Shown: positions 10,540 to 21,701 of the stretch, piece after piece | Numbering within the stretch: the first letter of the stretch is position 1 | Layout of the letters: each line of letters opens with the position of its first letter | DNA from: Gigaspora rosea | Taxonomy: Eukaryota; Glomeromycota; Glomeromycetes; Diversisporales; Gigasporaceae | NCBI GenBank assembly: GCA_003550325.1 | Contig: QKWP01000858.1 | Coordinates: forward strand, 139,579 to 203,578 | DNA length: 64,000 nt | Reading direction: 5' to 3' | Position numbers and translations under genes: made by a program | The notes under the pieces: model-generated | Seen by the model: only the letters and a program-made list of their open reading frames with translations | Database searches by the model: none | Told to the model about the DNA's origin: nothing

Positions 10540-12142
10540 TTATATTTTAAAAACTAGTATCAAATAGAATTGCTTTTAAATTTTAAATTATTATATTTAT
10601 AAAATTTTTTAATTTTTAAACTTTTAAAGCTTTAAAGTTTTAAAATTTTAAATATTTATATTTTATATTTTTAAATTTAAATTTTATATTTTTAAAAAAA
10701 ATTTATCAAATTATATATAGTGTATATAATTTACAAATTTGTATAATGTATAACAAAAACTTATTATTAAAATTAGAATAAAAGTAGCTTTAAAGTTAGA
10801 GGAGGTGTTTTGTTAGAATTCTAAAAGCTATTATATATATATAATTAGATTTTGAAATATTAATATTTATATATATATATATATAGTATATAAGTGGAAG
10901 TTATTATTTTTAAATTTTTATATATTTAATTTTTATTTAAAGCTTTTATTATATTATATATAAAGTTATAAGTTTAAAATTATATATATAAATTATATAA
11001 TAGTTATAAAATATTGTTAATTGTCATAGCAAGGATTAAAGTTGCATATTATATGTATTAGATAGCTGTGCAATATGTATATACTGCACAGAAGTATCTG
11101 TAAATTAATATATTAATATATAATATTCTGTTATTTTTAATTTATATACCAATTATTAATTATAATATATTATTTTTGAGGTTCACATTTTAAGAAATAA
11201 TTCAGAATTACCAATAATAACAATTATGTATTTGTTAAAATGAGCGAAAATAAATTTAAATAAAACAAGAAAATTGAAATAAAATGACAAGATTTATAAC
11301 AAAAAAAGCAACAGAGTTTATATTTTGTAGATACAATACTAGATATGTTACTAAGATATAATATACACAAGTTTGTAAATACTTGCAGAATATAATAACT
11401 AAAATACTTTCTTATCATGAGATTCAAGTAATTAATTAAAAAACAGTTACTACTTATTCATAGTTGGCCTATTTTTCTAAACATCGTTTCAAGGATACAA
11501 AATCAAGTCTAATAAAAAAAAAGATTTAGTTAATTTGATTTAAGAATTGATTTTGAATTACAAGTAGAATTTGAAATATTCATTATCATTAGAGTTAGGG
11601 AATAGCAAATTTTTGGTTATACTGGGGCATGCCTTTATAAAGAGCATGCCCTTATAAATATATATATCATATATTATTATAATTAGCAATAGTAAGCTAT
11701 AATTCTAATTGGTTAATTTGATAATTGACTAGTTATACAATAGCTTTATATCATATAATAGGGGCATGCCTTATAGGGTATTTCTAATTATTATAGAATT
11801 TAAAGTTAAAAAAATTTAAAAAGAATCGCTGCAGATCTTGGATAAAAAAATATTGTATAGGTGTTTCTAAAAGATTAATAAAATAGGTTAAATACAAAAT
11901 TGTTTTTAAAAAAAGCAAATACATGTTCTGAATTACATTTTACTAATATAAATAATTTATTTTATAGTAATTTTAAATAATATAAATAAAATAAGATAAT
12001 CTGAGTATTGGTAATTTTATTAAGTGTGATACACCATACTGATATACTTTCAATTAAATACAATAATTCAAATTTTTATATATTAATAAGCAATCAAAAT
12101 ATTAGATATAATACAAGAGTATATATTTAAGAATATTGCTAA
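10540..12142. repeat. D repeat, copy 1
   Basis: Collinear in blocks with 18770-19930 and 24720-25560, and more distantly with 30960-31737, 38000-39680, 50760-51900 and 56470-57800. Landmarks are GATAGCTGTGCAATATGTAT, AGATTTATAACAAAAAAAGC, CAATACTAGATATGTTA and AGTAATTAATTAAAAAACAG. There is no shared ORF; the 67-codon frame at 11224-11427 on the minus strand is not preserved in other copies. A GGGCATGCC-tipped MITE lies at about 11625-11775. Confidence 0.68.
11625..11775. mobile_element. GGGCATGCC-tipped MITE
   Basis: It begins GGGGCATGCCTTTATA and ends ATAATAGGGGCATGCC. The middle (ATTATAATTAGCAATAGTA) matches the copy at 23600-23728, and a degenerate copy lies near 19768-19815. The tips carry a GGCATGCC palindrome, similar in style to the other palindrome-tipped MITEs here. 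Confidence 0.62.
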
Positions 12143-12193
12143 CTATAACCAGCGGTGATGATCACTAGTATCACATGATCATATTTGATACTA

Positions 12194-12758
12194 CAGTCAG
12201 AGACAGTCAAATATTATTTCAATAATTTTAAGATATTTTGATTATTTTCACAAATATTTCGATAAATTTTGCAAATTTTTTAACAAATTTCGATTATTTT
12301 TAAAAATATTTCGATAAATTTTGAGTACATTTGTTCATATTCATTCTTTTGTCGCATTAAAATTCAAATTGTGTCGAAATTCTTGTGCCGGGGATTGAAG
12401 TATAACTTTGTGATATTCTATTTTTATATAATTTTTTTTAAAAAAAAGGTTAATCTGACTCCGGAGATTCATATTTTTTTTTGTATATAATACAAAGTAT
12501 TTGCAAAAAGCTAAAGGTACCAAGTTACAAGAAATTTTTTTTTTATGAAAAAATATTTGGTCGCATATGATAGCGTGATGTATTACAACTAATCAGAGTA
12601 TGAAATCAAGTATAATGTGATATTATTTTTGCATTCTGATTGGTCAATTTTAAAGATCAGCAAAAAAATTCACTTTTATTTCAATAAATTTCAAAAATCA
12701 CCAACAATTTCAGAAAATTTTGATAAATTTTTTAAAAATTTTTGACAGTCCCTGACTA
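12194..12758. mobile_element. Tc1/mariner-type element (CAGTCAGAGACAGTC ends)
   Basis: The left end CAGTCAGAGACAGTCAAA and right end (reverse complement) TAGTCAGGGACTGTCAAA are inverted repeats with TA on both outer sides (12192-12193, 12759-12760). Many TTTCGATAAATTT-like words repeat internally near both ends. It is 565 bp and non-coding; the 60-codon minus-strand frame at 12341-12523 is not convincing. The CAGTCAG start is shared with the MITE at 2855-3034. Confidence 0.78.
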
Positions 12759-12889
12759 TAGTACTACAGTACGTATATATAGTACTATATATATATAATA
12801 ATGCCAAATTTAATTTAATTTATTTAACAAATAATTTATTATTAAATTTCATTATTTCACACATTTTACTTTAGTACAGTATTGCGGAT

Positions 12890-14045
12890 CTTACTAATCT
12901 AATGGCTACGTACAACTACACACCACTTTATTATATCCAGTACATTTGTATTGCTTTGCTTATGCTTAGCAACACCTACAGGGTGAGCGAAGCAAGCCCT
13001 GTAGTCACTTGCTATGGCTATCGTCTCCGCTCAGCTCCTTTTCTCTAAAGCTTAATAAAACCTAAAACAATTTTAATTCTAACCCTAATCCTAAGGCTAG
13101 TTATCTAACTACTAAGTCCCAACGAAAGTCAAAGACCAACATGAAAACGTAACGCTCGGTATGACAAACAAATAATAAACTAAGCGCCAAATATTCCACG
13201 AAAAAAGAACTCGACTCTAATAACGAACATATCCAGTAATGCACCAAAAAGCGATCTACCTTAACCCTTAAAATAATTAGTACTAGACAAACACAACAAT
13301 AAAAGCAAAAAAATGAATATTTAGCTGTAAAAATGAGAAATTCAAAGCCTTAAGTAATGCACCAGCGACAAAGAGACTCTAAGCTTAAATACACCAATGA
13401 TAGTAAAAGCCTAGGTAACGCATCAGCAACAAAAGAATACCTAAATAAATGACACCAAAGATGAAAAACTTTAGGTAACGCTCAGAACGACAAACAAAAT
13501 ATTAAACTAAGCACCAAACATTATACGAAAAAAAGAACTTGACTCCAACAACGAAACGACAAACGTATCTAGTAATACATCAAAAAAGTAACCTACCTTA
13601 AACCTAAAACAATTAGTACCAGATGAGTATGATAATAAAAGCAAAAAAAAAGAAAACGAATACTTAGATGAACAAATGAGAAATTCAAAGCCCTAAGTAA
13701 TGCACTAGCGATAAAGAGACTCTAAACTTAAATACACCAATGATAGCAAAACCTAGGTAATGCATTAGCAACAAAAGAACGCCGAAATGGATGACATGAC
13801 GAAAAAACTTTAGGTAGTGCACGAATAAATGACACCAACGATGGGAAAAAACACCAAAGTGGATGACAGAAGAAAAAGCACAGAAATGATCACACCAATA
13901 ATAAAAAAAGAGCGCCTGAATAACCTAAAAAAATAATAAAAAATAATATATTGCATTAGAACAGAAGAAGATAAATCTAAAAAAAATAAATATATGGATA
14001 CATTGTGTAACTAGTGATTATCACCTCTGATTATTTGTAGTTAAA
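12890..14045. repeat. Less AT-rich block with 326-bp tandem duplication
   Basis: About 1.15 kb, richer in C and G than its surroundings and A-biased on this strand. A unit of 326 bp starts at 13151 (AACGCTCGGTATGACAAAC) and again at 13477 (AACGCTCAGAACGACAAAC), with a third partial start near 13800. It begins after GTATTGCGGATC and ends near AACTAGTGATTATCACC, a palindrome-like tip seen on other MITEs. It also carries CCCTAATCCTAA. No ORF is shared by the copies. It is probably the interior of a non-autonomous transposon like the one at 9283-10529. Confidence 0.6.
13151..13830 (+). repeat. 326-bp tandem repeat, 2 full copies plus fragment
   Basis: Both copies hold the ordered words AAACTAAGC, GAACTYGACTC, CCAGATGAGTATGAT-type, AGAAATTCAAAGCC, AGAGACTCTAA and AATACACCAATGATAG. 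Divergence is moderate, mostly transitions and small indels. Confidence 0.8.
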
Positions 14046-14107
14046 TTCTATATTTAATATATTTTTTTAAAAAAATTTTATAATTTTTTAATTTAATATT
14101 TTTTTAA

Positions 14108-14747
14108 AGATAGAGTATGAATGTAGATTTTTTTTAATATAATGCACCAAGCACTTTATGTTAAATGCGCCAAATTTGGGTATATATAAATGCTTTTTAG
14201 CCAATCAGAATGCGTTACATACTAATTATAATTGGATAAAAAAAAATAAAAAAAATTTTTTATATTTTTTTATATTAAATGCCAAAATTTTGAAAACATA
14301 ATAGCTTTAAACACTTATAACTTTAATTTATAAACTTTTTTAAATATTCTATAGATTTATTAAAATATATATGATTTTTGATGAGAAGTGACTTGGCGCA
14401 CCATAGTGATCATGTTGTAATCATATAAAATCAGATGATCGATAAATAAAAGTTGTAAACAACAAAGATTCAACCAATCAGAATTGGTAATTTTTGTATA
14501 ATCTAAAAAAATTTGGGTTTATTTAAGTTTTTTTACCAATATATAAAAGTAGATTTATTTAAATGAAAAAGGGTTTAAAATTTTACTATAGCAAATACAA
14601 AATTTTAAATTATAAGTTATAATTCAAAATTTTGAAAAATACTAGCTATAATTTTAAAAATTTTATTAGAAGCATATTTATGCTTTCTATATAAAAGTTT
14701 GTTGTACCTATAAATCATATAAAAATTGATCTACATTCACTCTACCC
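14108..14747. mobile_element. piggyBac-like element, TTAA ends
   Basis: The left end AGATAGAGTATGAATGTAGA and the right end (reverse complement) GGGTAGAGTGAATGTAGATC are inverted repeats just inside TTAA (14104-14107, 14748-14751). The right terminus is close to those of the elements at 3782-4274 and 25911-26377. It is 640 bp and non-coding. Confidence 0.72.
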
Positions 14748-15040
14748 TTAAAAAAAATTCAAATTTTTTAATTGTTTAAAAAAAATTAATAAAAAATTAA
14801 AAATTTTAGTTTTTTAAAAGTTAACTAATTAAAATTAAGTATTGCTTTATGCTACTATGCAAGTAACTTGGTGTAAAAATTATAAACAAGTTTGTAAAAT
14901 TTATCTAAAGTTATTATGTAAAAAAAAGAAGTTACTATATCGAATAAAGTACTAATTTCTTGTATAATATTACAATTTTAGTAACACATAATTTTTAAAA
15001 GTTTATGACTTTTTATTCATTATCAATTTAAATAATTTAA

Positions 15041-15231
15041 CTATCAAGATGATTATCTCAATAAGAAGATCCTTCTAATGAATCCAAAATCATCCAGATA
15101 CAGTCATGTGATTAAATCATTAGTAAAGATTTATATATAATATAAATCTTTACTAATATTTTGATCACATAACTGTAACTAATAATTTTAGATTTATTTT
15201 AATCCTCTTATTGAGAGGATTATTTTGATAG
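15041..15231. mobile_element. Foldback MITE, TTAA-flanked palindrome
   Basis: The whole 191-bp unit is an imperfect palindrome centred near 15138 (AAGATTTATATATAATATAA). The ends are CTATCAAGATGATTATCTCA and (reverse complement) CTATCAAAATAATCCTCTCA, with TTAA outside both. An RNA copy would form a long hairpin. Confidence 0.72.
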
Positions 15232-15352
15232 TTAAATCATCTAAATTGGATCAGTATACCAAAAATTATAGATTTTTAATATTTATATAATAATGTGATA
15301 TAAAATTCAATAATTAAAATTTAAAAAGAATTAACTAAAATATGATATATTT

Positions 15353-16502
15353 CAATACAAAACCGCGAACTCTTTCTGACGATCCTCTGGACCAAAACTT
15401 TTCATAAACGCCGACCTACGAAAATTTTGTAGTTAGTATTTTTATACATAACAAAAACTTTATCTAGAAGCAGCTTGGATACAGGACTTCAGATTGCATG
15501 TGAGATGACTGAAATAGAGCTGAAAAAGATTTCTCCTTGTGGATTTGGTTCTCTGGGTGGAAGACTTTGTTGCTATAGAAAATGTAGTAGGGCTAAAACC
15601 CTGGAGTTTTTTGTCAAAAGATGTGGAAGTTTAGACAGAAACATACTTTTGGTTATCAATACTATTCTACAAAACGTAAAACTTACACTCTTTACAAGTT
15701 TTGGAACCCTCAATATTTCTCCTTGGTTTTTTCAAAATTTTTGCCAAAAGTGGGAAATCCAGCTTACCTCCTCCAAAAGTTCAGCAATGTTTACTCCTCC
15801 CAATTTGGAAATGCGCCTACTGAACCGGAGCCCGGTCACAAGTAAGTTTCGATACCTGCGAAATAAACAATAAATGACACATGAGGACGATCTGGAGAAA
15901 AATACCAGAAAAATTTTCTTTTCTTCTAGAAGTTTTTTTTAGGCGTAGCTTTTTCTTTTTTCTTTTCTTTTCTTTTTTTTGATGTACATATAATACTTTG
16001 ACGGATATAGTTTCGTGCAGTATTATATAATTTTTATTCTACTTCTTTCTTTTGCTCTTTGTGGCTTTTTATATTTCTTTTGTTAGTTTACGTCATTAGC
16101 ATAAAGTTTTTCTTCATTTCTCTCATCTTTCATGTTATTATTCTTGTTAATTTTGGTTTTTCGTCTAGGTCTTGTAGTTATTTCTCCTCTTTTTTTTATC
16201 TCCTTTTGTTTCTCATTTTATTTTGTTTTTCTTGAATGGTTGTATTTATCCCCACCATTGATGCTAGGTGGGAGAGATTTGAAGGGAAATTCTCTGTCGC
16301 ACTTTGACGTGGGCTGACAAAGTTTACATCTGCTTTATCTGTAAGGTAGTGCGACCGGTCACATGTAGGTGCTCTCAAAGTAACCGCATGATATTGAATT
16401 TTAGTTTTAAGTATCATGTATTAACAGGTCATAAATAGTACTCAATACTGGTTTTTAATAAAATATCAGCAAGACGTGTCAAAGAGTTAAAAAAAAAATA
16501 AA
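15353..16502 (+). mobile_element. Poly(A) retroposon C, copy 1
   Basis: A 1.15 kb unit with a perfect 16-bp target duplication AAAATATGATATATTT (15337-15352 and 16503-16518) and an A-rich tail at about 16488-16502. Near its 5' end it carries GAACTCTTTCTGACGATC, then a block containing CAAAATTTTTGCCAAAAGTG and CAATGTTTACTCCTCCCAAT, then a T-rich 3' third. It is homologous to 17503-18703, ~29840-30930 (minus) and 31738-32853 (minus). A long target duplication plus poly(A) indicates LINE-mediated reverse transcription. The 132-codon ORF at 15475-15873 is not conserved in the other copies and matches no protein family I know, so it is not called as a gene. The source RNA is unknown. Confidence 0.8.
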
Positions 16503-16895
16503 AAAATATGATATATTTATTTTTATAATTTAAAACTATAGTATATTTAATCCAAAAGCTTAGTTTTAAATAGCAATAATTAAATAATTATTAATTATAA
16601 AATTTTAAATATGTTAAATTAATTTGCATTATATTAGAAATAATATAATTACTAATATAAGCATAAAATTATTTTTTATAAGCTTAGAAAATACTATATA
16701 AAAGCATTAATATTAAAATAAATAAATGTATTTAATAGTAGTTATAGTGAATAAATAAATATTTCTAGTATTTGTATTTTTTTATTAATTTATTTATACT
16801 ATAATTTTGTAAATTAGTTATATAAATATAAAATTGAAAAAAGTATATAATTTAAATAAAATAATATTTCAAAAGCAAAAGTAAAACAAAGTATA

Positions 16896-18754
16896 TCTCT
16901 TAGTTTGTAATAGTTCGCAAGCAAATTTGCCTGCATAATTACTATAAATATACCTATGATCTATTTTTTTAATCATTTAAGATATTTAAATAAAATTTGA
17001 TGTTATAATATTTAAAAACAAGAATTATATTTTGAATTATTTAAATTTATATTATAAGACAAAAAGGTTATGTTGCTTATAAACTGAAAATATTAAATTT
17101 TAAAGAAATTTTTTAACCAAAAAAATATTTTACAATATTTTGGTAAATTCTTTAAATATTGGTTTTAAAAATATAGTTTCTAATACAATATTGTAGTTTA
17201 TATAAAGGATGACAACTTTCATTATTTGACTTTATATGATTTACTTGTAAAAATTAAAACTTGTATTAGAAGTAAAAATTTTTTTTATAGACTGGAACAT
17301 ATAAAATTTGAAAAAACCTAAAGAAGAAATTCTATAGTAAAAGTTTTAAAACAAAAACTTTAAACTTTTATTACACCAAAATTTTTTAATAATTTAAAAA
17401 AATTTTATAATAAAGTTGATAAAACAGAACTAATATTATAATTTTTACTTAAAAATATATAGCTAAAATTAATATAAGGTTTTATTTAAAAAATTTAAAA
17501 TTCAACTCTTCCCGATGATCCCTCATACCAAAAATTTCAAGAACACCGACCTATGAAAACTTTCCATTTAACACATAAAATAGTAAATTGGCTCTATCAA
17601 ACAAAGCCTGCAGTAAGCGGCACTTGTCGTTTAGAGATAAAGTTCATAGACTACCTGCTGACAAGCTTAGAGTTTATCACTCACCGTTAGTGGGCCTCTG
17701 TCTAACACTACCAAGCAAAGAAGTAGTGGGCAACGACCTAGAGTTTAGTTTTGAGGTGTGTTATTATGCTAAGTGTAACTCTTACCAACTCCCTAATATT
17801 TGGTACCTTTTGGGCTTCTTTTCATCACTTCTTGGAACTTTTCGAAATTTTGACAAAAAGTGAGAAATCTAGCATACCCCCTCTAAAAGATCGGCAATGT
17901 TTACTCTGCCCAGATTGGGATGACGCCTACCAAATTGGGTTAAGTCAGGAGCGTGTTTCAGATTGGCTGAAACAAACAATAAATGATAAGGACACTGGAC
18001 ATGCAGGAGCTGAACCGAAAAGAAATTTCTTCTGACGCATCCCTTCGAAACGGTGTATATCAGTTATCTTTCTATCGCTTCTTTACTTTTGTAAATATAG
18101 TACTTGGATAAAGCTATATACTTTATAAAGTCTATATAATTTTTAAAATTAGTTCTTATGAACGATGTCAATTTTATTTTCTTTTCTTTGTATTTTTTGT
18201 ATATGTTTCTTTTTGTTTTGTTTACTTTGTTCATTTTGGATATTGTGTAGGTTTTGTAGTAATACCCCCTTTATATCTCCTTTTGTTTTCTTAAAAACTA
18301 TTGTTCGTATGAATTAGGAGGAAATATTCCTTGTCCTAGAGGCTAGCTAAGGAAGATTAAAGGAAGTTAGTAATGTTGACAAGCCTTCTTGAAATGGTAA
18401 AGGAAAAGAGAAGATAGGAAGGTAATTTTTAGCTTGTCGTAAAAAGGTGAAGACCTTTGACCTTTTTATTTTGGCTTTAAGTAGCTAGATAAGCTATCTG
18501 TTCTAATACCATATGGTATTGAAACAGTGCAGTAGGTCGCATTTAGATATCCGGGTACTTAGGTACCGACTAGATGGCCGGATGATGCTAAACTTAGTTA
18601 TTAGGTAGAGCTATGTAGATACAATTGTAGGTACAATAGTAAATACAAGCATCTTAATGAAGTATTAGCGTGGCTGCTTAAGGTTAAAAAAAAAAAAAAT
18701 TTTAAAAATTTAAAATTTTTGCAGACAAATATACCTGCATAACAAATTAAGGGA
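16896..18754. mobile_element. TCCCTTAG-family mariner-like element, split by retroposon C
   Basis: The left end TCTCTTAGTTTGTAATAGTT and right end (reverse complement) TCCCTTAATTTGTTATGCAG are inverted repeats with subterminal GCAAATTTGCCTGC. TA lies outside both ends (16894-16895, 18755-18756). Without the nested retroposon the element is about 645 bp, matching the uninterrupted copy at 46486-47131 (646 bp). Interior landmarks are CAATATTGTAGTTTATATAA and CTTGTATTAGAAGT. It is non-coding. Confidence 0.8.
17503..18703 (+). mobile_element. Poly(A) retroposon C, copy 2
   Basis: It starts CAACTCTTCCCGATGATCCC and ends in a run of about 14 A at 18686-18699. The target duplication AAAAATTTAAAATT (14 bp) is at 17489-17502 and 18704-18717, and the empty site is visible in a related element near 41545-41570. 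The middle block carries GCAATGTTTACTCTGCCCAG and AACAATAAATGA as in copy 1. The last ~390 bp (from about 18310) lack similarity to copy 1 and read like a separate 3' module. Two overlapping ORFs (17588-17863, 17751-18035) are in different frames from the copy 1 ORF and are regarded as chance. Confidence 0.8.
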
Positions 18755-18756
18755 TA

Positions 18757-19930
18757 GCTTAATAGTAAAATAAGTTTAATATAATTATAGTTATTACATT
18801 ATCATATTTGCATATGCACATAGTATACAAATAGAAATTATCAATTTTAAATTTTTATATTTAAATCTTTATTAAATTTTTAAAATTATTTATTAAAAAA
18901 ATAAATTTAATATATATAGGGTAAATTATAAGTTTTGTTACATTATCTATTTATAATTACAAGTCACTCTCGTTATAGTGAACTCTCGATATAGTAAAGA
19001 TTGGCTATAGTGAAGAATTTTTTAGAACAGAATTATTATTACTATAATAAAAGGCTTTCGATATAGTGAATTTCTCAATATAGTAAAGAAATTTTACAGC
19101 CCGAGGACTTCATTATAATGAGAGTGACTTGTATTTGTAAATTTATAACTTCTATATAAATTAAATAATAATTATAGAATATTTGTTATTGTTATAGCAA
19201 GGTATATTATATATATTAGGTAGCTATGCAACATGTATGTGCTATATAGAAACATCTATGAATTTAGTATATTAAATATTAGTGTTCTATCATTTTTTGA
19301 TTTATACCAATTATCAATTAATATATTTATTTTTTGACTTTTTTTAATTATAAAATAATTTAGAATACTAATAATAACAGTTAAAATGGTGTGAAAATAT
19401 ATTTAAGTAAAACAAAAAAATTAAAATAAAATTACAAGATTTATAACAAAAAAAGCAACAGAGTTCATATTTTGCTAATACAATGCTAGATATATTACTA
19501 AGATATAATATGCAAGTATTTAAAGAATTCTTGCAGAATAAGATAATTGAAATGTCTTCTTTTTATAATATTCCAAGTGATTAATTAAAAAATAGTTACC
19601 AGTACTATTTATTCATAGTTGATTACTTTTCTAAGAAAAGTTTTAGAATATAATATCAAGTATAATAAAAAAAAGGATTTGGTTAATTTGACTTAAAAAT
19701 TGTTCTAAATTACTAGTAGAATTTGAAATATTCATTATTATTAGGGTTGGAGTATAGCAAATTTTTGGGCATGCCCTTAAAAAAATATCTTTATAAAGGG
19801 TATGCCTTTTTATACCCAAAGCAGAGTTGGCATATTTATCTATTAATTATAGTAAATAACTTTAAATAATTCAAATAACTAAATAACTGGTATAGTCTAG
19901 TGCAAAAAGATTTGTACCTCAAATAGCTCT
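18757..19930. repeat. D repeat, copy 2
   Basis: Matches 10900-11960 in order (TAGGTAGCTATGCAACATGT, TTATAACAAAAAAAGCAACA, CAATGCTAGATATATTACTA), interrupted by the mariner MITE at 18960-19131. It ends near a decayed GGGCATGCCC-type MITE at 19768-19815. Non-coding. Confidence 0.65.
18960..19131. mobile_element. Tc1/mariner MITE (CAAGTCACTCTCGTTATAGT)
   Basis: A 172-bp element with near-identical inverted ends CAAGTCACTCTCGTTATAGT and CAAGTCACTCTCATTATAAT and TA on both sides (18958-18959, 19132-19133). Motifs ATAGTGAA/ATAGTAAAG recur internally. It is one of the best-preserved small elements here, so it is probably among the younger insertions. Confidence 0.88.
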
Positions 19931-20517
19931 AATTCAAATATTTTTTGTACAAATTAATTTTTGTTTTTTTTTATTTAATATACTTATTAGGTTACTGGAT
20001 TAATAAAAATAAAATTATTTTGATTATTTTATTGAGAAAATAAAAAAAATTTATTAATTGTAACTTTGTTTAACAATATTTACTATATAATTTACTATAG
20101 TAATCTATAGTAATTTATATATATGCGTATATAAAAAAAATCAAATTACCTTAATTTAAAGCTTAATTTCTTTACAACTAGTGATTCAATTTTGCTCAAA
20201 TTTTAACTATATCTTTATTATATGCACATTAATGCACTTGCATAGAACTGCATATTGGTTGTGAAAATATTTAAATTATCTTTTTTTTAAAAAAAAAAGT
20301 TTCTTTTTTTTTTTTGAATACAACAAATTGTACATGCAAAATTATTAAAATAAAACAATATGTTAAAACAATAAAAATAATATAATAAGTTAGATTAAAA
20401 CCAATTTTATATGATATTAAAAAATTTTAATAATTAATCAAAAATATAAAAACTTTTACTAAGAGTTAAAATTATGAAACTTTTTGAGATACAAATCTTT
20501 ATACACTGGACCATATA
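19931..20517. other. AT-rich stretch without recognised feature
   Basis: About 590 bases of A/T-rich DNA with homopolymer runs (T9 near 20300). No ORF, paired termini or match to the larger families was noticed. Confidence 0.45.
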
Positions 20518-21441
20518 TAGAGACCTGCAAATTATCTATTTTTATGGCCCGGCCCGGCCCGCAAATATAAAATATATAAAAATTAAATATATATTTATAA
20601 AGAAGTTTGCTATTTATCGCTAGTGGTAATCATCACTAATGTATATCTATAAAATCACCTTTGAGGCTCTAACAAAAAAAATTTTTTATAAAATTTTAAT
20701 ATATACTATGCCCCCTGCCCGATCCTAGTTCTTACACTAACCCTAATATTAATCAAATTTTAATTTTTATTTTAGCAAAAAACTTTTTATTAATTTTTGT
20801 TAATTACTAGTGATGATCACCACTAGCAATAAGTAGTAATTTTCATTTATAAATTCAATTAAAAATTATTAATTTTATAAATTAAATTAAAATTATTAAT
20901 TTTATAATTTGGTTTGATTTATTTTAATTTTAAAATTTTTTGCTAGACTAGCCTGGTCTATTTTAAATTAATTTAACTTTTAAATTCATCTAGTTTAGAA
21001 ATATATAATTTCTAATAAATATTTATATTAAATAAAATATGTAAATTAGAAAACTTTTAACCAATTTATTTTTATAATTTAAACTAATTACAATTAAATT
21101 TTATTAGTTTAATTTGTTTAAATTTAGTTTATATAATTTTTATAAAAAATAGTTTTTATTAGTTTAATTTATTTTTAAATTTAAATTTATAAAAATTTTA
21201 ATAAAATATAAAATTTTATTTGTTTATTAAAAATTTAAAATTATATAAGGTTCTTATTTGTTTATTAAAAATTTAAAAGCTTTAATAATTTATAAATTTT
21301 ATTAAAAATTTTAATATTATATATTTATTTAAAAATTTTGGCCCAGCCCAGCCCACATTTATAAAATTAATAATTAGGCCCAGCCCGGCCCGCAAAAATT
21401 TGCGGGCCGGGCTGGGCCATGGGACCCAATACAGGCCTCTA
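20518..21441. mobile_element. hAT-like element with GGCCCGGCCCGC subterminal repeats
   Basis: The left terminus TAGAGACCTGCAAATTATCT and right terminus (reverse complement) TAGAGGCCTGTATTGGGTCC are imperfect inverted repeats, each followed by a GGCCCGGCCCGCAAA block. Flanking 8-mers ACCATATA (20510-20517) and ACTATATA (21442-21449) match at 7 of 8, as expected for hAT. The right side also has a tight GGGCCGGGC palindrome near 21400. It is 924 bp, non-coding, and contains the nested MITE at 20610-20836. Confidence 0.78.
20610..20836. mobile_element. Palindrome-tipped MITE with CCCTAA core
   Basis: The ends CTATTTATCGCTAGTGGTAA and (reverse complement) CTACTTATTGCTAGTGGTGA are inverted repeats that include a GTGATGATCAC-type palindrome. 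The interior has GAGGCTCTAACAAAAAAAAT, then ACTATGCCCC, then ACACTAACCCTAATATTAAT, in the same order as the cores near 40040, 43500 and 25000. 227 bp, non-coding. Confidence 0.78.
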
Positions 21442-21701
21442 ACTATATATAGTTATTGGAGTATTTCAAAAATCTAATATCCTGTTATAGTTATTTGAAA
21501 TTATTTATTAAAAATATAATTAGTTATTTAATTAATAATTATTACAAATCATAATAAAATTGAGTTAAAATAAAAATGACCAGATTATTTGCTATTCTAT
21601 AATTTATTAAAATAATAGAAAACAACTCTATTGGTATTATTTTATTGCTCTATTAAAAATAATTTGCAAATAAAGCTAACAGAGACCTACTAGTTTATAA
21701 T

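Noticed and set aside
15475-15873. 132-codon ORF in retroposon C copy 1 as a gene
   Set aside because: Copies 2-4 have no equivalent frame, it matches no family I know, and it sits inside a poly(A)-tailed mobile unit with a target duplication.
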